DNA of 14,640 bases from an uncultured Lachnospiraceae bacterium (GTDB lineage Bacteria; Bacillota; Clostridia; Lachnospirales; Lachnospiraceae), in NCBI GenBank assembly GCA_910587935.1, contig CAJUNP010000040.1, positions 1-14,640 of the forward strand, written 5' to 3'. The translations under genes and the position numbers were made by a program. Of the stretch, positions 1 to 7,104 are shown in pieces. Below the pieces are notes generated by a model. The model saw nothing but the letters and a program-made list of their open reading frames with translations, was not told the DNA's origin and did not search any database. Positions within the stretch are counted from its first letter, which is position 1; each line of letters starts with the position of its first letter.

Positions 1-19
1 TTCAAAGAACAGTTATCGT

Positions 20-41
20 TCAAAAAGGACGTACCTTTTGA
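20..41. repeat. Small imperfect palindrome next to the truncated chemotaxis gene
   Basis: The arms TCAAAAAGG and CCTTTTGA surround a five-base loop, ACGTA. They pair with one bulged A, giving about eight base pairs. Read on the minus strand, the right arm ends in a run of five T, so the structure could act as a weak terminator for the short gene that stops at position 50. It could equally be one copy of a dispersed intergenic palindrome. Only one copy is visible here, so repeat status is an inference. Confidence 0.3.
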
Positions 42-49
42 CACCTAAA

Positions 50-232
50 TCATTTGATATAAGTAATATCAATTTCGTTGGCATATTCCTTTGACAGAGC
101 CTGCATTCTTCCTTCCGCTTCCGGAAGAAGCTGGTTCCTTGCGGAATAAACACCGATTGTTCCGATCACAACCGCCGTTAAAATAACACACAGTGCAATC
201 GACAAAATAATTTTTGTTGAAATCTTTTTCAT
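50..232 (-). pseudogene. N-terminal fragment of a methyl-accepting chemotaxis protein
   Basis: This frame encodes 60 residues. It starts with a basic MKKIS segment, followed by a membrane helix at about residues 7-29 and then a polar helix with the motif SARNQLLPEAEGRMQALSKE. This pattern is typical of the start of chemotaxis receptors with an extracellular dCache sensor, where the segment after the first membrane helix leads into the ligand-binding domain. The match stops around ANEID (residues 51-55). Five unrelated residues and a TGA follow, so the sensor, second membrane helix, HAMP and signalling domains are all missing. A full receptor is usually over 500 residues. The start has a good ribosome binding site, GGGAGG, six bases upstream. 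I read it as a decayed receptor cut by a deletion or rearrangement. A free-standing small membrane protein is possible but less likely. Confidence 0.6.
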
Positions 233-275
233 TAGGCGCCTCCCGATATAGGATCTGTTTTTCTCTATATCCTAC

Positions 276-307
276 ATTATATCAATTATATCAAAAAATT
301 GCATCAA
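276..307 (-). promoter_or_regulatory. Possible promoter for the chemotaxis gene remnant
   Basis: On the minus strand two TATAAT hexamers occur, at 276-281 and 285-290. A TTGATG lies upstream at 302-307, 20 bases from the nearer hexamer, which is longer than the ideal 17. The hexamers sit about 45 bases upstream of the start at 232. The AT-rich composition makes chance TATAAT matches likely, so this is tentative. Confidence 0.3.
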
Positions 308-326
308 TTTCCTTAAAATTTTTTGA
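291..326. repeat. AT-rich 10-bp inverted repeat between proA and the chemotaxis remnant
   Basis: TCAAAAAATT at 291-300 is perfectly complementary to AATTTTTTGA at 317-326, with a 16-base loop. Each arm has a single G-C pair, so the RNA stem would be weak. It lies over the putative promoter region, where it could be an operator or a poor proA terminator. It could also be chance in an AT-rich spacer. The spacer 233-349 holds no other gene. Confidence 0.3.
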
Positions 327-349
327 AATTTTTTGCCATTTTTAGACTA

Positions 350-1594
350 TTATTGTCTAATTTGTCCATTTCCCTGAATAATGTATTTGTAAGAGGTCAG
401 TTCCTTAAGCCCCATAGGCCCTCTTGCGTGAAGCTTCTGGGTACTGATTCCGATTTCCGCCCCAAAACCGAATTCAAACCCGTCGGTAAATCTTGTAGAC
501 GCGTTTACATATACACAGGCGGCGTCCACTTCCTTTAAAAACTGTTCCGCATGTTCCTTATTACCTGTAATAATGGCTTCCGAATGTTTTGTATTATGGG
601 TATTGATATGTGTAATGGCTTCCGAAACGGAAGATACTGTCTTAACGGAAAGAATATAATCCAGGTATTCCGTTTTGTAGTCCTCTTCCGTGGCGTCCGT
701 ACAGTCGGGAATCCATTTTTTTACCTGCCGGTCTCCGCGGATTTCGACCTGTTTTTTCTTTAACGCCTCGCCAAGCACAGGCAGAAGCTCTTTTTCCGCC
801 GCTTCATGCACCACCAACGATTCGCAGGCGTTACATACGCCTATTCTCTGGGTTTTGGCATTCAGGATAATGTCCACGGCCATCCCGATATCCGCGTCTT
901 CGTCCACATATATATGGCAGTTTCCCGTGCCTGTTTCTATTACGGGCACCGTACTGTTTTCCACAACGCTGCGGATCAGGCCCGCCCCGCCCCGGGGAAT
1001 GAGAACGTCCACATAACGGTTCATTTTCATAAATTCCGCCGTCACAGCCCGGTCCGTGGATGCAATCAACTGCACCGCATCCATACAAATGCCCTGCGCT
1101 CCCAGACTCTCCCGGATAATCTGCGTTATGGCGGAATTGGACGCAAGGGCGTCGCTTCCTCCTTTCAAAATCACGGCGTTGCCGGTTTTAAAACATAATC
1201 CGAACGCATCCGCCGTAACGTTGGGCCTGGACTCATAAATAATCCCAATCACCCCCAGCGGAACCCGCACCTTTCGAAGCTCAAGTCCGTTGGGTCTGGT
1301 GAACCGTTCCAAGACCTCTCCCACCGGATCGTCCAGTTTGCAGATTTCTTCCAGCCCTTCGGCCATAGACTCAATTCGCGCATCACTTAAACGCAGTCTG
1401 TCAACAAGGCCCGGATGCATGCCTTTTTCTTCTCCCTTACGCACATCCTCCCCGTTAGCCAGCAGAATCTTCTCTTTCTGTTCCCTTAACGCCGCGGCCA
1501 CAGCCAGCAGGCATCTGTTCCTGTCCTCTCCGCTCATTTTCTGCAGCGCATATTTTGCCTGCCCTGCCGCTTTTCCCATTGCCGTTAAATCCAT
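350..1594 (-). CDS. proA: Glutamate-5-semialdehyde dehydrogenase (gamma-glutamyl phosphate reductase)
   Basis: ProA reduces gamma-glutamyl phosphate to glutamate-5-semialdehyde with NADPH, the second step of proline synthesis in the cytoplasm. The 414-residue length is normal for the family. Visible marks are ESRPNVTADA (about 121-130), a glycine-rich KTGNAVILKGG segment (136-146), the catalytic-cysteine region GVCNACE with Cys254 as the likely nucleophile, the AITHINTHNTKHSE signature near residues 329-342, and the C-terminal block ending in RGPMGLKELTSYKY. The start has AAAGGAG seven bases upstream. The first 10 bases overlap the end of the cyclo-ligase gene, which suggests translational coupling. 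proA is the last gene of the block. Its partner proB lies two genes upstream instead of directly next to it. Everything expected of an active enzyme is present. Confidence 0.97.
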   Translation of the reverse strand: MDLTAMGKAAGQAKYALQKMSGEDRNRCLLAVAAALREQKEKILLANGEDVRKGEEKGMHPGLVDRLRLSDARIESMAEGLEEICKLDDPVGEVLERFTRPNGLELRKVRVPLGVIGIIYESRPNVTADAFGLCFKTGNAVILKGGSDALASNSAITQIIRESLGAQGICMDAVQLIASTDRAVTAEFMKMNRYVDVLIPRGGAGLIRSVVENSTVPVIETGTGNCHIYVDEDADIGMAVDIILNAKTQRIGVCNACESLVVHEAAEKELLPVLGEALKKKQVEIRGDRQVKKWIPDCTDATEEDYKTEYLDYILSVKTVSSVSEAITHINTHNTKHSEAIITGNKEHAEQFLKEVDAACVYVNASTRFTDGFEFGFGAEIGISTQKLHARGPMGLKELTSYKYIIQGNGQIRQ

Positions 1595-2214
1595 TCCCGC
1601 TCTCCTTTACCGTTGTCTAAAACTTCCGTTTCCGTTATTACATAATCCGGTTTATAATCGTGTGTCTCATAAGGAACCTCTTCGGCAATCTGCACCGAAT
1701 AGGCAAGTCCTACCGTAATAAACCGGTCTGCCTCTTTGCACCTTGTGCATCCGTCTAAAAAACGGTCATAAAAACCCTTTCCGTAACCGATCCGGTTGCG
1801 GGCTCTGTCAAAAACAGTACCCGGCATCAGAAGCAATACCGGGGCCATACCGTCCCGCACATAAGGCTTCAACCCGGCCGCAGGTTCCAAAATTCCCCGA
1901 TACCCGGGCTCCAAATCCCGCATGGAAAACACCCGGTAAAAACAAAGCGTATCCCCTTCCACTCTGGGACAGTATACTTCCTTTCCCCGTTCCCACGCAT
2001 CTTCCATAACGGGCAGCGTATCTACCTCGCTGCCGAAGCTTACGAAGGCCAGAACCTGCGAAGCCAATTCAAAAATCCGGCTTCCGGTCAGTGTTTCCCG
2101 TATCCTTTCGCTGTAACGCTTACGTGATTCTTCCGGCAGCGCGTCTCTGCGTGAAAGAATTTCCGCACGCAGTTCTTTTTTTTGCAAAAAATCAGTGCCC
2201 TTTCCGGTTCCCAT
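1585..2214 (-). CDS. 5-formyltetrahydrofolate cyclo-ligase
   Basis: This cytoplasmic enzyme uses ATP to convert 5-formyl-THF to 5,10-methenyl-THF and so returns stored folate to one-carbon metabolism. From the ATG at 2214 the protein has 209 residues, near the usual 180-200. Family marks are the N-terminal KKELRAEILSRRDAL helix, FVSFGSEVDT (57-66), PGTVFDRARNRIGYGKGFYD (131-150) with the glycine-rich ATP/substrate loop, and PYETHDYKPDYVIT near the C-terminus. Two starts are plausible. The ATG at 2214 overlaps the ynzC end by 23 bases and has only a weak GGGTG site. A TTG at 2187 leaves a 4-base gap, has GGAAAGGG upstream, and gives an N-terminus (LQKKELRAEI) closer to the family. I keep the ATG by convention, without strong preference. 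The gene symbol varies between species (fthC, ygfA, yqgN), so none is given. Confidence 0.93.
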   Translation of the reverse strand: MGTGKGTDFLQKKELRAEILSRRDALPEESRKRYSERIRETLTGSRIFELASQVLAFVSFGSEVDTLPVMEDAWERGKEVYCPRVEGDTLCFYRVFSMRDLEPGYRGILEPAAGLKPYVRDGMAPVLLLMPGTVFDRARNRIGYGKGFYDRFLDGCTRCKEADRFITVGLAYSVQIAEEVPYETHDYKPDYVITETEVLDNGKGEREWI

Positions 2215-2428
2215 ATTTTTCACCCAGGTTTTCAATGGTTCCGTCTGCATTCTGAATATCAATATTATTAAGCTGTCCCCGCAGGTTTTCCCGTATATTC
2301 GCCACATACTCGCTGCGCAGCGCTGCCTGTTCTTTCCGTTCCTCTTCCGTCAGGCCTTCCGCCTGGGACTTATGGTATAGTTCGTTAATTCGTTTGATCA
2401 TGTCTTCGATCGTAGTATAATGTTTCAC
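2192..2428 (-). CDS. YnzC-type DUF896 small protein
   Basis: A 78-residue cytoplasmic protein of the DUF896 (YnzC) family. In Bacillus subtilis ynzC is co-transcribed with the SOS gene yneA, but its molecular role is not established. The match lies in MIKRINELYHKSQAEGLTEE followed by ERKEQAALRSEYV, a charged two-helix hairpin with the family's RINEL and LRxEY blocks, and then a short tail. The start is GTG at 2428, chosen because AGGAGG lies exactly six bases upstream and the N-terminus then matches the family length. A longer reading frame reaching back to 2569 would overlap proB by over 120 bases and has no such support. It lies 13 bases after proB and overlaps or abuts the cyclo-ligase gene. 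I see no DNA-binding or enzymatic motif. Confidence 0.9.
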   Translation of the reverse strand: MKHYTTIEDMIKRINELYHKSQAEGLTEEERKEQAALRSEYVANIRENLRGQLNNIDIQNADGTIENLGEKYGNRKGH

Positions 2429-2441
2429 TGAATTCCTCCTT

Positions 2442-3338
2442 TTAGCGCTGCAGATTCTCCACGAATCCCGGCAGGTCAAAATCTTCGTTCCGGCGGGCGG
2501 CAAAATACGTCCCCACTTTCTTTCCTTCCAGAATTCTATGTAAAACGGAGATATCCGTACTGTCCGCAATCACCATGTCCGCGCCCGCATTGGTGGCGAT
2601 TTTGGCCGCCGTCAGCTTGGTGTTCATGCCTCCGGTTCCCACACTGCTTCCCGTGGAAGCCTTTCCCATCTGCATCAGTTCTTCCGTCAGTTCTTCCACC
2701 GTATCGATAAACCGCGCCTCCGGATTTTTCCTCGGGTCGTCCGTATACAGCCCGTCGATATCCGACAAAAGAATCAAAAGATCAGCCTCCACCAAAGCCG
2801 CTACGACAGCGGAAAGCGTATCGTTATCGCCAACCAGGACATCATTATCGCCATAGATAATCTCATACGTGGCAATCGTATCATTTTCATTTACAACGGG
2901 AATCACACCCATTCTTAAAAGCTCCGAAAACGTATTATGGGCATTATAACGGTTGATATTATCCACAATCGTGTTGCGGGTCATTAAAATCTGTGCCGAG
3001 GTCTGGTTATACTCCATAAAAAGCTTTTGGTAAATCATCATCAGCCGTGCCTGTCCGATCGCCGCGCACGCCTGTTTTACGGCAAGAGACTGCTTCACAC
3101 CGTCCTGCTCCTGCAGCTTTACGGCGCTTTTTCCCGCGGCAATCGCGCCGGACGTAACCAGAATCACTTCTTTTCCCTGATTCCTTATATCGCTCAGTTC
3201 CCGGACCAGCCGCTCCAGTTTTACGTAATCCAGTTCTCCCGTCTGCGGATGCTGCAAAGAGGAGGAACCGATTTTTACGACGATTCTTTTTTTCTCCTTA
3301 AAAAGCGCCCGGCCGTTCTTTATCTGTTCTTCTTTCAT
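2442..3338 (-). CDS. proB: Glutamate 5-kinase, short form without PUA domain
   Basis: ProB phosphorylates glutamate to gamma-glutamyl phosphate, the first committed step of proline synthesis. The 298 residues form one amino-acid-kinase domain: the nucleotide-binding VVKIGSSSL (20-28), VTSGAIAAGK (61-70), VVNENDTIA (148-156), GDNDTLSAVVAALVEADLL (170-188), LSDIDGLYTDDPRKNP (191-206) and GTGGMNTKLTAAK (234-246). Enterobacterial ProB is about 367 residues because of an added C-terminal PUA domain, which is absent here. Many short ProB proteins of Bacillota share this single-domain form. AGGAAG lies nine bases upstream of the ATG, inside the last codons of the preceding flavoprotein gene, which ends 4 bases before this start. 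That suggests coupling. Proline feedback inhibition acts through the kinase domain and could still operate. Confidence 0.97.
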   Translation of the reverse strand: MKEEQIKNGRALFKEKKRIVVKIGSSSLQHPQTGELDYVKLERLVRELSDIRNQGKEVILVTSGAIAAGKSAVKLQEQDGVKQSLAVKQACAAIGQARLMMIYQKLFMEYNQTSAQILMTRNTIVDNINRYNAHNTFSELLRMGVIPVVNENDTIATYEIIYGDNDVLVGDNDTLSAVVAALVEADLLILLSDIDGLYTDDPRKNPEARFIDTVEELTEELMQMGKASTGSSVGTGGMNTKLTAAKIATNAGADMVIADSTDISVLHRILEGKKVGTYFAARRNEDFDLPGFVENLQR

Positions 3339-3342
3339 TATC

Positions 3343-5010
3343 TTAATCTTCCTTTACATCGTTTCGTTCTGTTTCAGTGTACTGGAAAATGCCCGATTCG
3401 TCCAGTACTTTATATACGGAGGCAATTTGTTCCGCAACCCGCAGCCCGTCCATGGCGGCCGACATAATTCCGCCGGCATAGCCCGCTCCCTCCCCGCAGG
3501 GATATAAACCGGAAAACGACGACTCAAGACTTTCTCCCCGTAAAATTCTGACCGGGGAAGAGGTCCTGCTTTCCACGCCGGAAAGAATCGTATCCGGTCT
3601 GTCAAATCCGGGAAGAATCTTTCCGAATTGTTCCATGCCCTCCACGAACGACCGGTTTAATGCTTCCGGAAGGATCCTGGATATATCCGTAAAGAATGTG
3701 TCCCCGCATATTTGCGGCCTGATTCCGGGAGTAAAAGTTTCTTTTTGCCGTCCCAGTACCGCCGCTTTATAATCTCCGTAGTACTGGCTGGGAATTTTTC
3801 CCCGCCCCGCCCGGAAAGCCCGCTCTTCCAGTTCCCTCTGAAAGCGGACGCCTGCCAGAGGATGGCAGGAACCGAAGTCCTCCGGCGTCACCGATACGAT
3901 TACGGCGCTGTTGGCGTTTTCTCCCGCCCGGTCCGAATAGCTCATTCCGTTTACGGCAACTCTTCCTTCTTCGGAAGACGCGTTCACCACGTATCCTCCC
4001 GGACACATACAAAACGAATAAACGCTTCTTAAGCTGTCCGTGCGCGCAGTCAGTTTATAGGACGCCGCCGGTAAAAGCTTTGTCTCTTCCAATCCGTATT
4101 GATCCGCATTAATCATTTTCTGGGGATGCTGTACCCGGAATCCTACGGCAAACGCCTTTGCTTCCATGGGTACTTTTTTATCGTAAAGAATCTGAAAAGT
4201 ATCCCTCGCGCTGTGTCCCACCGCCAGAACCGCGACGGATGACGGCAGCGCTCTCGTTCCCTGCGGCGTTTCAACCAAAAGACCCGTCAGTTTTTCGTTT
4301 TCCGTCAAAATATCCGTAACTTTATTTTCAAAATATACCTGGCCGCCCCACTTGACAATCCGGCTGCGCATGGTTTTTACAACATTCCGAAGAATATCGG
4401 TTCCGATATGGGGTTTTGCGTCGTATAAAATGTTCTCCGGCGCGCCGCAGTCCACAAAAGTTTTCAGCGCTTCTTTATTTCGTCCGTCTTTATCCTTTAT
4501 CAAAGTATTCAGTTTTCCGTCGGAAAAAGTACCTGCGCCGCCCTCTCCAAACTGCACGTTGGAATCTTTTAAAAGCGTGCCTGTTTTCCAGAAATTCTCC
4601 ACATCAAGACTTCTTTGATCCACGTCCCGGCCGCGCTCTAAAAGAATGGGGGCATATCCGTGTTTTGCCAGATAGTAGCCGCAAAAAAGTCCCGCCGGCC
4701 CCATACCGATAATAACCGGCCTTTCCGTAAGCGTCTTTTGTCCCGGCTCCGGAAAACGGTACGGCTTCTCTTCCCAGACCGTGACTCTTTTATCTTTTCT
4801 TTTTTTCAGTAAAAGCGCTTCCTCCTTCACGGAAAAACGCACGGAATAGCTAAAGAAAATATCCGGTTTTTTTCTGGCGTCCAAAGATCTTTTGACAATC
4901 TTAAATTCCGACATCTGCTCCCGGCTGCAGCCTGCCGTCTTCGCGGCTTTTCTTTTCAAATCTTCCAGGGAATGTCCGGGCCTCATATTTAACTGCGTAA
5001 TCTGTATCAT
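3343..5010 (-). CDS. FAD-dependent oxidoreductase of the COG2509 type
   Basis: A 555-residue predicted cytoplasmic flavoprotein. An N-terminal region (1-65) of about ferredoxin-fold size carries the segment GHSLEDLKRKAAK. It is followed by the FAD-binding Rossmann motif VIIGMGPAGLFCGYYLA (99-115), the ERGRDVDQR block, and NVQFGEGGAGTFSDGKLNT (151-169), which is very characteristic of this family. The C-terminal FAD contact YPCGEGAGYAGGIMSAAMDG lies at about 503-522. The substrate is unknown for the family, so none is assigned. The ATG at 5010 is chosen because it overlaps the stop of the upstream flavoprotein gene as ATGA and has AGGAA about eight bases upstream. A longer frame to 5103 would run deep into that gene. 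Two flavoproteins in tandem may share a substrate or redox partner, but this is speculation. Confidence 0.9.
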   Translation of the reverse strand: MIQITQLNMRPGHSLEDLKRKAAKTAGCSREQMSEFKIVKRSLDARKKPDIFFSYSVRFSVKEEALLLKKRKDKRVTVWEEKPYRFPEPGQKTLTERPVIIGMGPAGLFCGYYLAKHGYAPILLERGRDVDQRSLDVENFWKTGTLLKDSNVQFGEGGAGTFSDGKLNTLIKDKDGRNKEALKTFVDCGAPENILYDAKPHIGTDILRNVVKTMRSRIVKWGGQVYFENKVTDILTENEKLTGLLVETPQGTRALPSSVAVLAVGHSARDTFQILYDKKVPMEAKAFAVGFRVQHPQKMINADQYGLEETKLLPAASYKLTARTDSLRSVYSFCMCPGGYVVNASSEEGRVAVNGMSYSDRAGENANSAVIVSVTPEDFGSCHPLAGVRFQRELEERAFRAGRGKIPSQYYGDYKAAVLGRQKETFTPGIRPQICGDTFFTDISRILPEALNRSFVEGMEQFGKILPGFDRPDTILSGVESRTSSPVRILRGESLESSFSGLYPCGEGAGYAGGIMSAAMDGLRVAEQIASVYKVLDESGIFQYTETERNDVKED

Positions 5011-6263
5011 ATTCTTTTTCCTGCTTTTTTCTGTTGTGCTGCGGCGTGTGTGCCGGCCGTGTATCCGCTTGCAAAAGCCCATTGCAGATTGTAGCCGCCG
5101 CACCTTCCGTCCACGTCCAGCAATTCCCCGGTCACATAAACTCCCGGATATCTGTGCAGCTGCAGATTTTCATCCACGGCTTCCATGGCAAGTCCTCCGG
5201 CGCAGACCTGTGCCTGTGAAAAGGAATTGGTTTTCTCCACGGTTAAGGGAAAATCCCGGAAATAACCGAACATGGCTTCCATTTTTTCTTTCGGTATATC
5301 TTTCGCCTTTTCTCCCGGCCGGATGCCGGAAAGCTTTAACCATAACTGTATCAGCTTCTTATGGCAGATTCCCAGAAAATATTCTTCCGCGCTCTGCTCC
5401 CCGTTTTGAATCCGCCGGTTCTTCCGAAAGCTTTTGTACGCTTCATCCGTAAAGCCGGGAAGACTGTTTATATGTACCTGCACCTTTCGTTTTTCCAAAA
5501 GACCGTACGCCGCAAAACGGCTTAACTGAAATACCGGAATTCCTGAAACGCCGTAATCGGTAAGCTGGACTTCTCCCGTTTCCCGGCAGACAGGCTTTCC
5601 GTCGATGCATAAAGAAATACATGCCTGAAGCCGCACACCCGCCACGGCTTTCAGATAAGCTTCCCCGCAGCAAAGCTGTACCAGGGCCGGCGCCACCGGC
5701 ACAAGAGGCAGCTTCAGAGTCCGAAGCAGCCCGTAGGGATCGCTTCTTCCGTTATTTTTGATTCCCGCAATGCTTCCCGCCGCTATAATTACCTTCTCCG
5801 CAGAAAAGCTTTCCTTTTTACCGTCCCGGTATCCAAAAAGCCTGTATTCTCCGTTTTCCTCACAAAGCCGTACGATCTCGCAATTCGTCTTCACGCAAAC
5901 TCCGTAAAATCCAAGCTGCATCCGCAAAAGATCCAGAACCGTCGAGGCCTGTTCCGATGCCGGATAAAGGTAACCGTTTTTTTCTTTTGTAAGCATTCCC
6001 ATGGATTCAAAGTAAGCGATACAGTCCCGGGGAGAAAATCTGTCCAGTATCTTATGTACCTGTTCTTTTCCTCCGCCGTTATAGGAATTTTCTTCAAGCA
6101 AAAGATTGGTAAAATTGCATTTGCCGTTGCCGGTGGCTAAAAGCTTTTTTCCAACTCTGTCGTTTTTTTCATAAATACAGACCGCTGCGCCGCCTTTCGC
6201 CGCGCAAAGGGCGGCTGTCATGCCTGATGCGCCGCCGCCGATTACCGCCACAGTGTGTTTCAT
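5007..6263 (-). CDS. HI0933/YhiN-family FAD-dependent flavoprotein
   Basis: A 418-residue predicted flavoprotein (aminoacetone oxidase-like family in many databases, with poorly known physiological reactions). Marks are the N-terminal dinucleotide-binding TVAVIGGGASGMTAALCAA (4-22), the family hallmark GKKLLATGNGKCNFTN (38-53), and the C-terminal VTGELLDVDGRCGGYNLQWA (377-396), which closes the FAD site. Length and motif order match the family over the whole protein, and no active-site break is visible. The start at 6263 has AAAGGA seven bases upstream. It follows the BofC-like gene by 32 bases and overlaps the next flavoprotein gene by four bases (ATGA). I assign no substrate. Genes of this family are common in Clostridia, so presence here is not unusual in itself. 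Confidence 0.93.
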   Translation of the reverse strand: MKHTVAVIGGGASGMTAALCAAKGGAAVCIYEKNDRVGKKLLATGNGKCNFTNLLLEENSYNGGGKEQVHKILDRFSPRDCIAYFESMGMLTKEKNGYLYPASEQASTVLDLLRMQLGFYGVCVKTNCEIVRLCEENGEYRLFGYRDGKKESFSAEKVIIAAGSIAGIKNNGRSDPYGLLRTLKLPLVPVAPALVQLCCGEAYLKAVAGVRLQACISLCIDGKPVCRETGEVQLTDYGVSGIPVFQLSRFAAYGLLEKRKVQVHINSLPGFTDEAYKSFRKNRRIQNGEQSAEEYFLGICHKKLIQLWLKLSGIRPGEKAKDIPKEKMEAMFGYFRDFPLTVEKTNSFSQAQVCAGGLAMEAVDENLQLHRYPGVYVTGELLDVDGRCGGYNLQWAFASGYTAGTHAAAQQKKAGKRI

Positions 6264-6295
6264 TGATTTATCCTTTCCTGCACTTTTCTGCCCGC

Positions 6296-7036
6296 CTAAC
6301 TGGAATAGGACTCAAGAAAATCATATAATGTCTTTTCGTCTTCTATATACATTCCGCCGATGATCTGCTGCTGTATATCGTCCGGAAGCTGCTCGAGAAG
6401 AATGTTCGTTTTCATATAAACCGTCTTTTTGTCGTCGCAGTAAGCCGTAACATAATGCTTTTCCGCCATTAAATAGAAACTGCGCGTGGGCGTCGTATAG
6501 ATATAATTCATACGCACCAGAATTTTATCACTGGAGAAAGATTTTACTTCCAGGCTGACAAAACCGCGTTCCAGCTCCGTAAGAGGCGGGGAAAGCTCGT
6601 ACTCGTCCATGGCGCGCAGAAATTCTTCCCGGTTCATGCCGATATATTTTTCCGGTAACTGCCACTGGGTTTCAACCAGCGTATCACGGCGCAGATCGAC
6701 TTCCTCTACTATGAACTTTGTATCCGCATCGACCAGCTGTTCGTCCGAGGCGGATGCCGCCCGGAATTTTGTTTGCGTACCGTCTTCCTTCTGTATCACG
6801 CCGGGTTTTTCTTCCACATCCGGAACAGATTCCTTCTGCAGCCCCGGATCCGTCCGGCTCTCGGGAACGGCGGATTTCCCGGAAGACTCACTCTTTGTCT
6901 CTTCGCCGGCATAAATCCGTTCCGCACGGTTTCCCGGATAAAAAAAGGCTGAAAACCGCCCGCCAAGGAAAAAGCCCAATACAAAAATCACCGCCGGTAT
7001 AATTAGAAATAAACTGATACTCTTCACAAATTTCAT
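6296..7036 (-). CDS. Membrane-anchored BofC-like protein
   Basis: A 246-residue protein with an N-terminal membrane helix (about 6-27) and no obvious lipobox, so it is probably anchored with the rest outside the membrane. A low-complexity, Ser/Glu/Pro-rich linker spans about 38-95. The C-terminal half resembles the BofC fold: PEKYIGMNREEFLRAMDEY (128-146), ERGFVSLEVKSFSSDKILVR (156-175), and the end IIGGMYIEDEKTLYDFLESY (225-244). In Bacillus, BofC is a secreted forespore protein that restrains the SpoIVB protease and so times sigma-K activation. Here the long linker and retained anchor differ from that small secreted protein, so the same role is only inferred. GGAAGG lies six bases upstream of the ATG. 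The gene sits among sporulation genes. The 68-base gap before it may hold a sporulation-sigma promoter. Confidence 0.75.
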   Translation of the reverse strand: MKFVKSISLFLIIPAVIFVLGFFLGGRFSAFFYPGNRAERIYAGEETKSESSGKSAVPESRTDPGLQKESVPDVEEKPGVIQKEDGTQTKFRAASASDEQLVDADTKFIVEEVDLRRDTLVETQWQLPEKYIGMNREEFLRAMDEYELSPPLTELERGFVSLEVKSFSSDKILVRMNYIYTTPTRSFYLMAEKHYVTAYCDDKKTVYMKTNILLEQLPDDIQQQIIGGMYIEDEKTLYDFLESYSS

Positions 7037-7064
7037 AACAAACCTTCCATTACTTCTTTTGTTA

Positions 7065-7094
7065 TCAGTATCAGCCTATCTGACAAAAATATTC
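7065..7094 (-). promoter_or_regulatory. Possible sporulation-sigma promoter upstream of the BofC-like gene
   Basis: On the minus strand GAATATT (7088-7094) matches the sigma-E -35 consensus KMATATT at all seven positions. Fifteen bases later GATACTGA (7065-7072) matches the -10 consensus CATACAMT at five of eight. The same stretch also fits a sigma-G layout (GAATA, 17 bases, GATACTG), so the sequence does not separate the two. The transcript would begin about 20 bases before the start codon and include its ribosome binding site. The 68-base gap is the largest inside the block, which fits a promoter, but the match is short and could be chance. Confidence 0.3.
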
Positions 7095-7104
7095 ATTTGA
7101 AATC

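Noticed and set aside
342..360. Hairpin TTAGAC-TATTATT-GTCTAA over the proA stop as an intrinsic terminator
   Set aside because: The stem is only six base pairs with two G-C pairs, and on the minus strand it is followed by A residues, not a T run.
2429..2569. An N-terminal extension of the YnzC-type protein into proB
   Set aside because: The GTG at 2428 has a perfect AGGAGG at six bases and gives the normal family length.
4892..5452. A 186-codon open frame on the plus strand across the two flavoprotein genes
   Set aside because: It is antisense to two clearly conserved genes, and its translation is rich in Arg, Pro and Ser with no recognisable domain.
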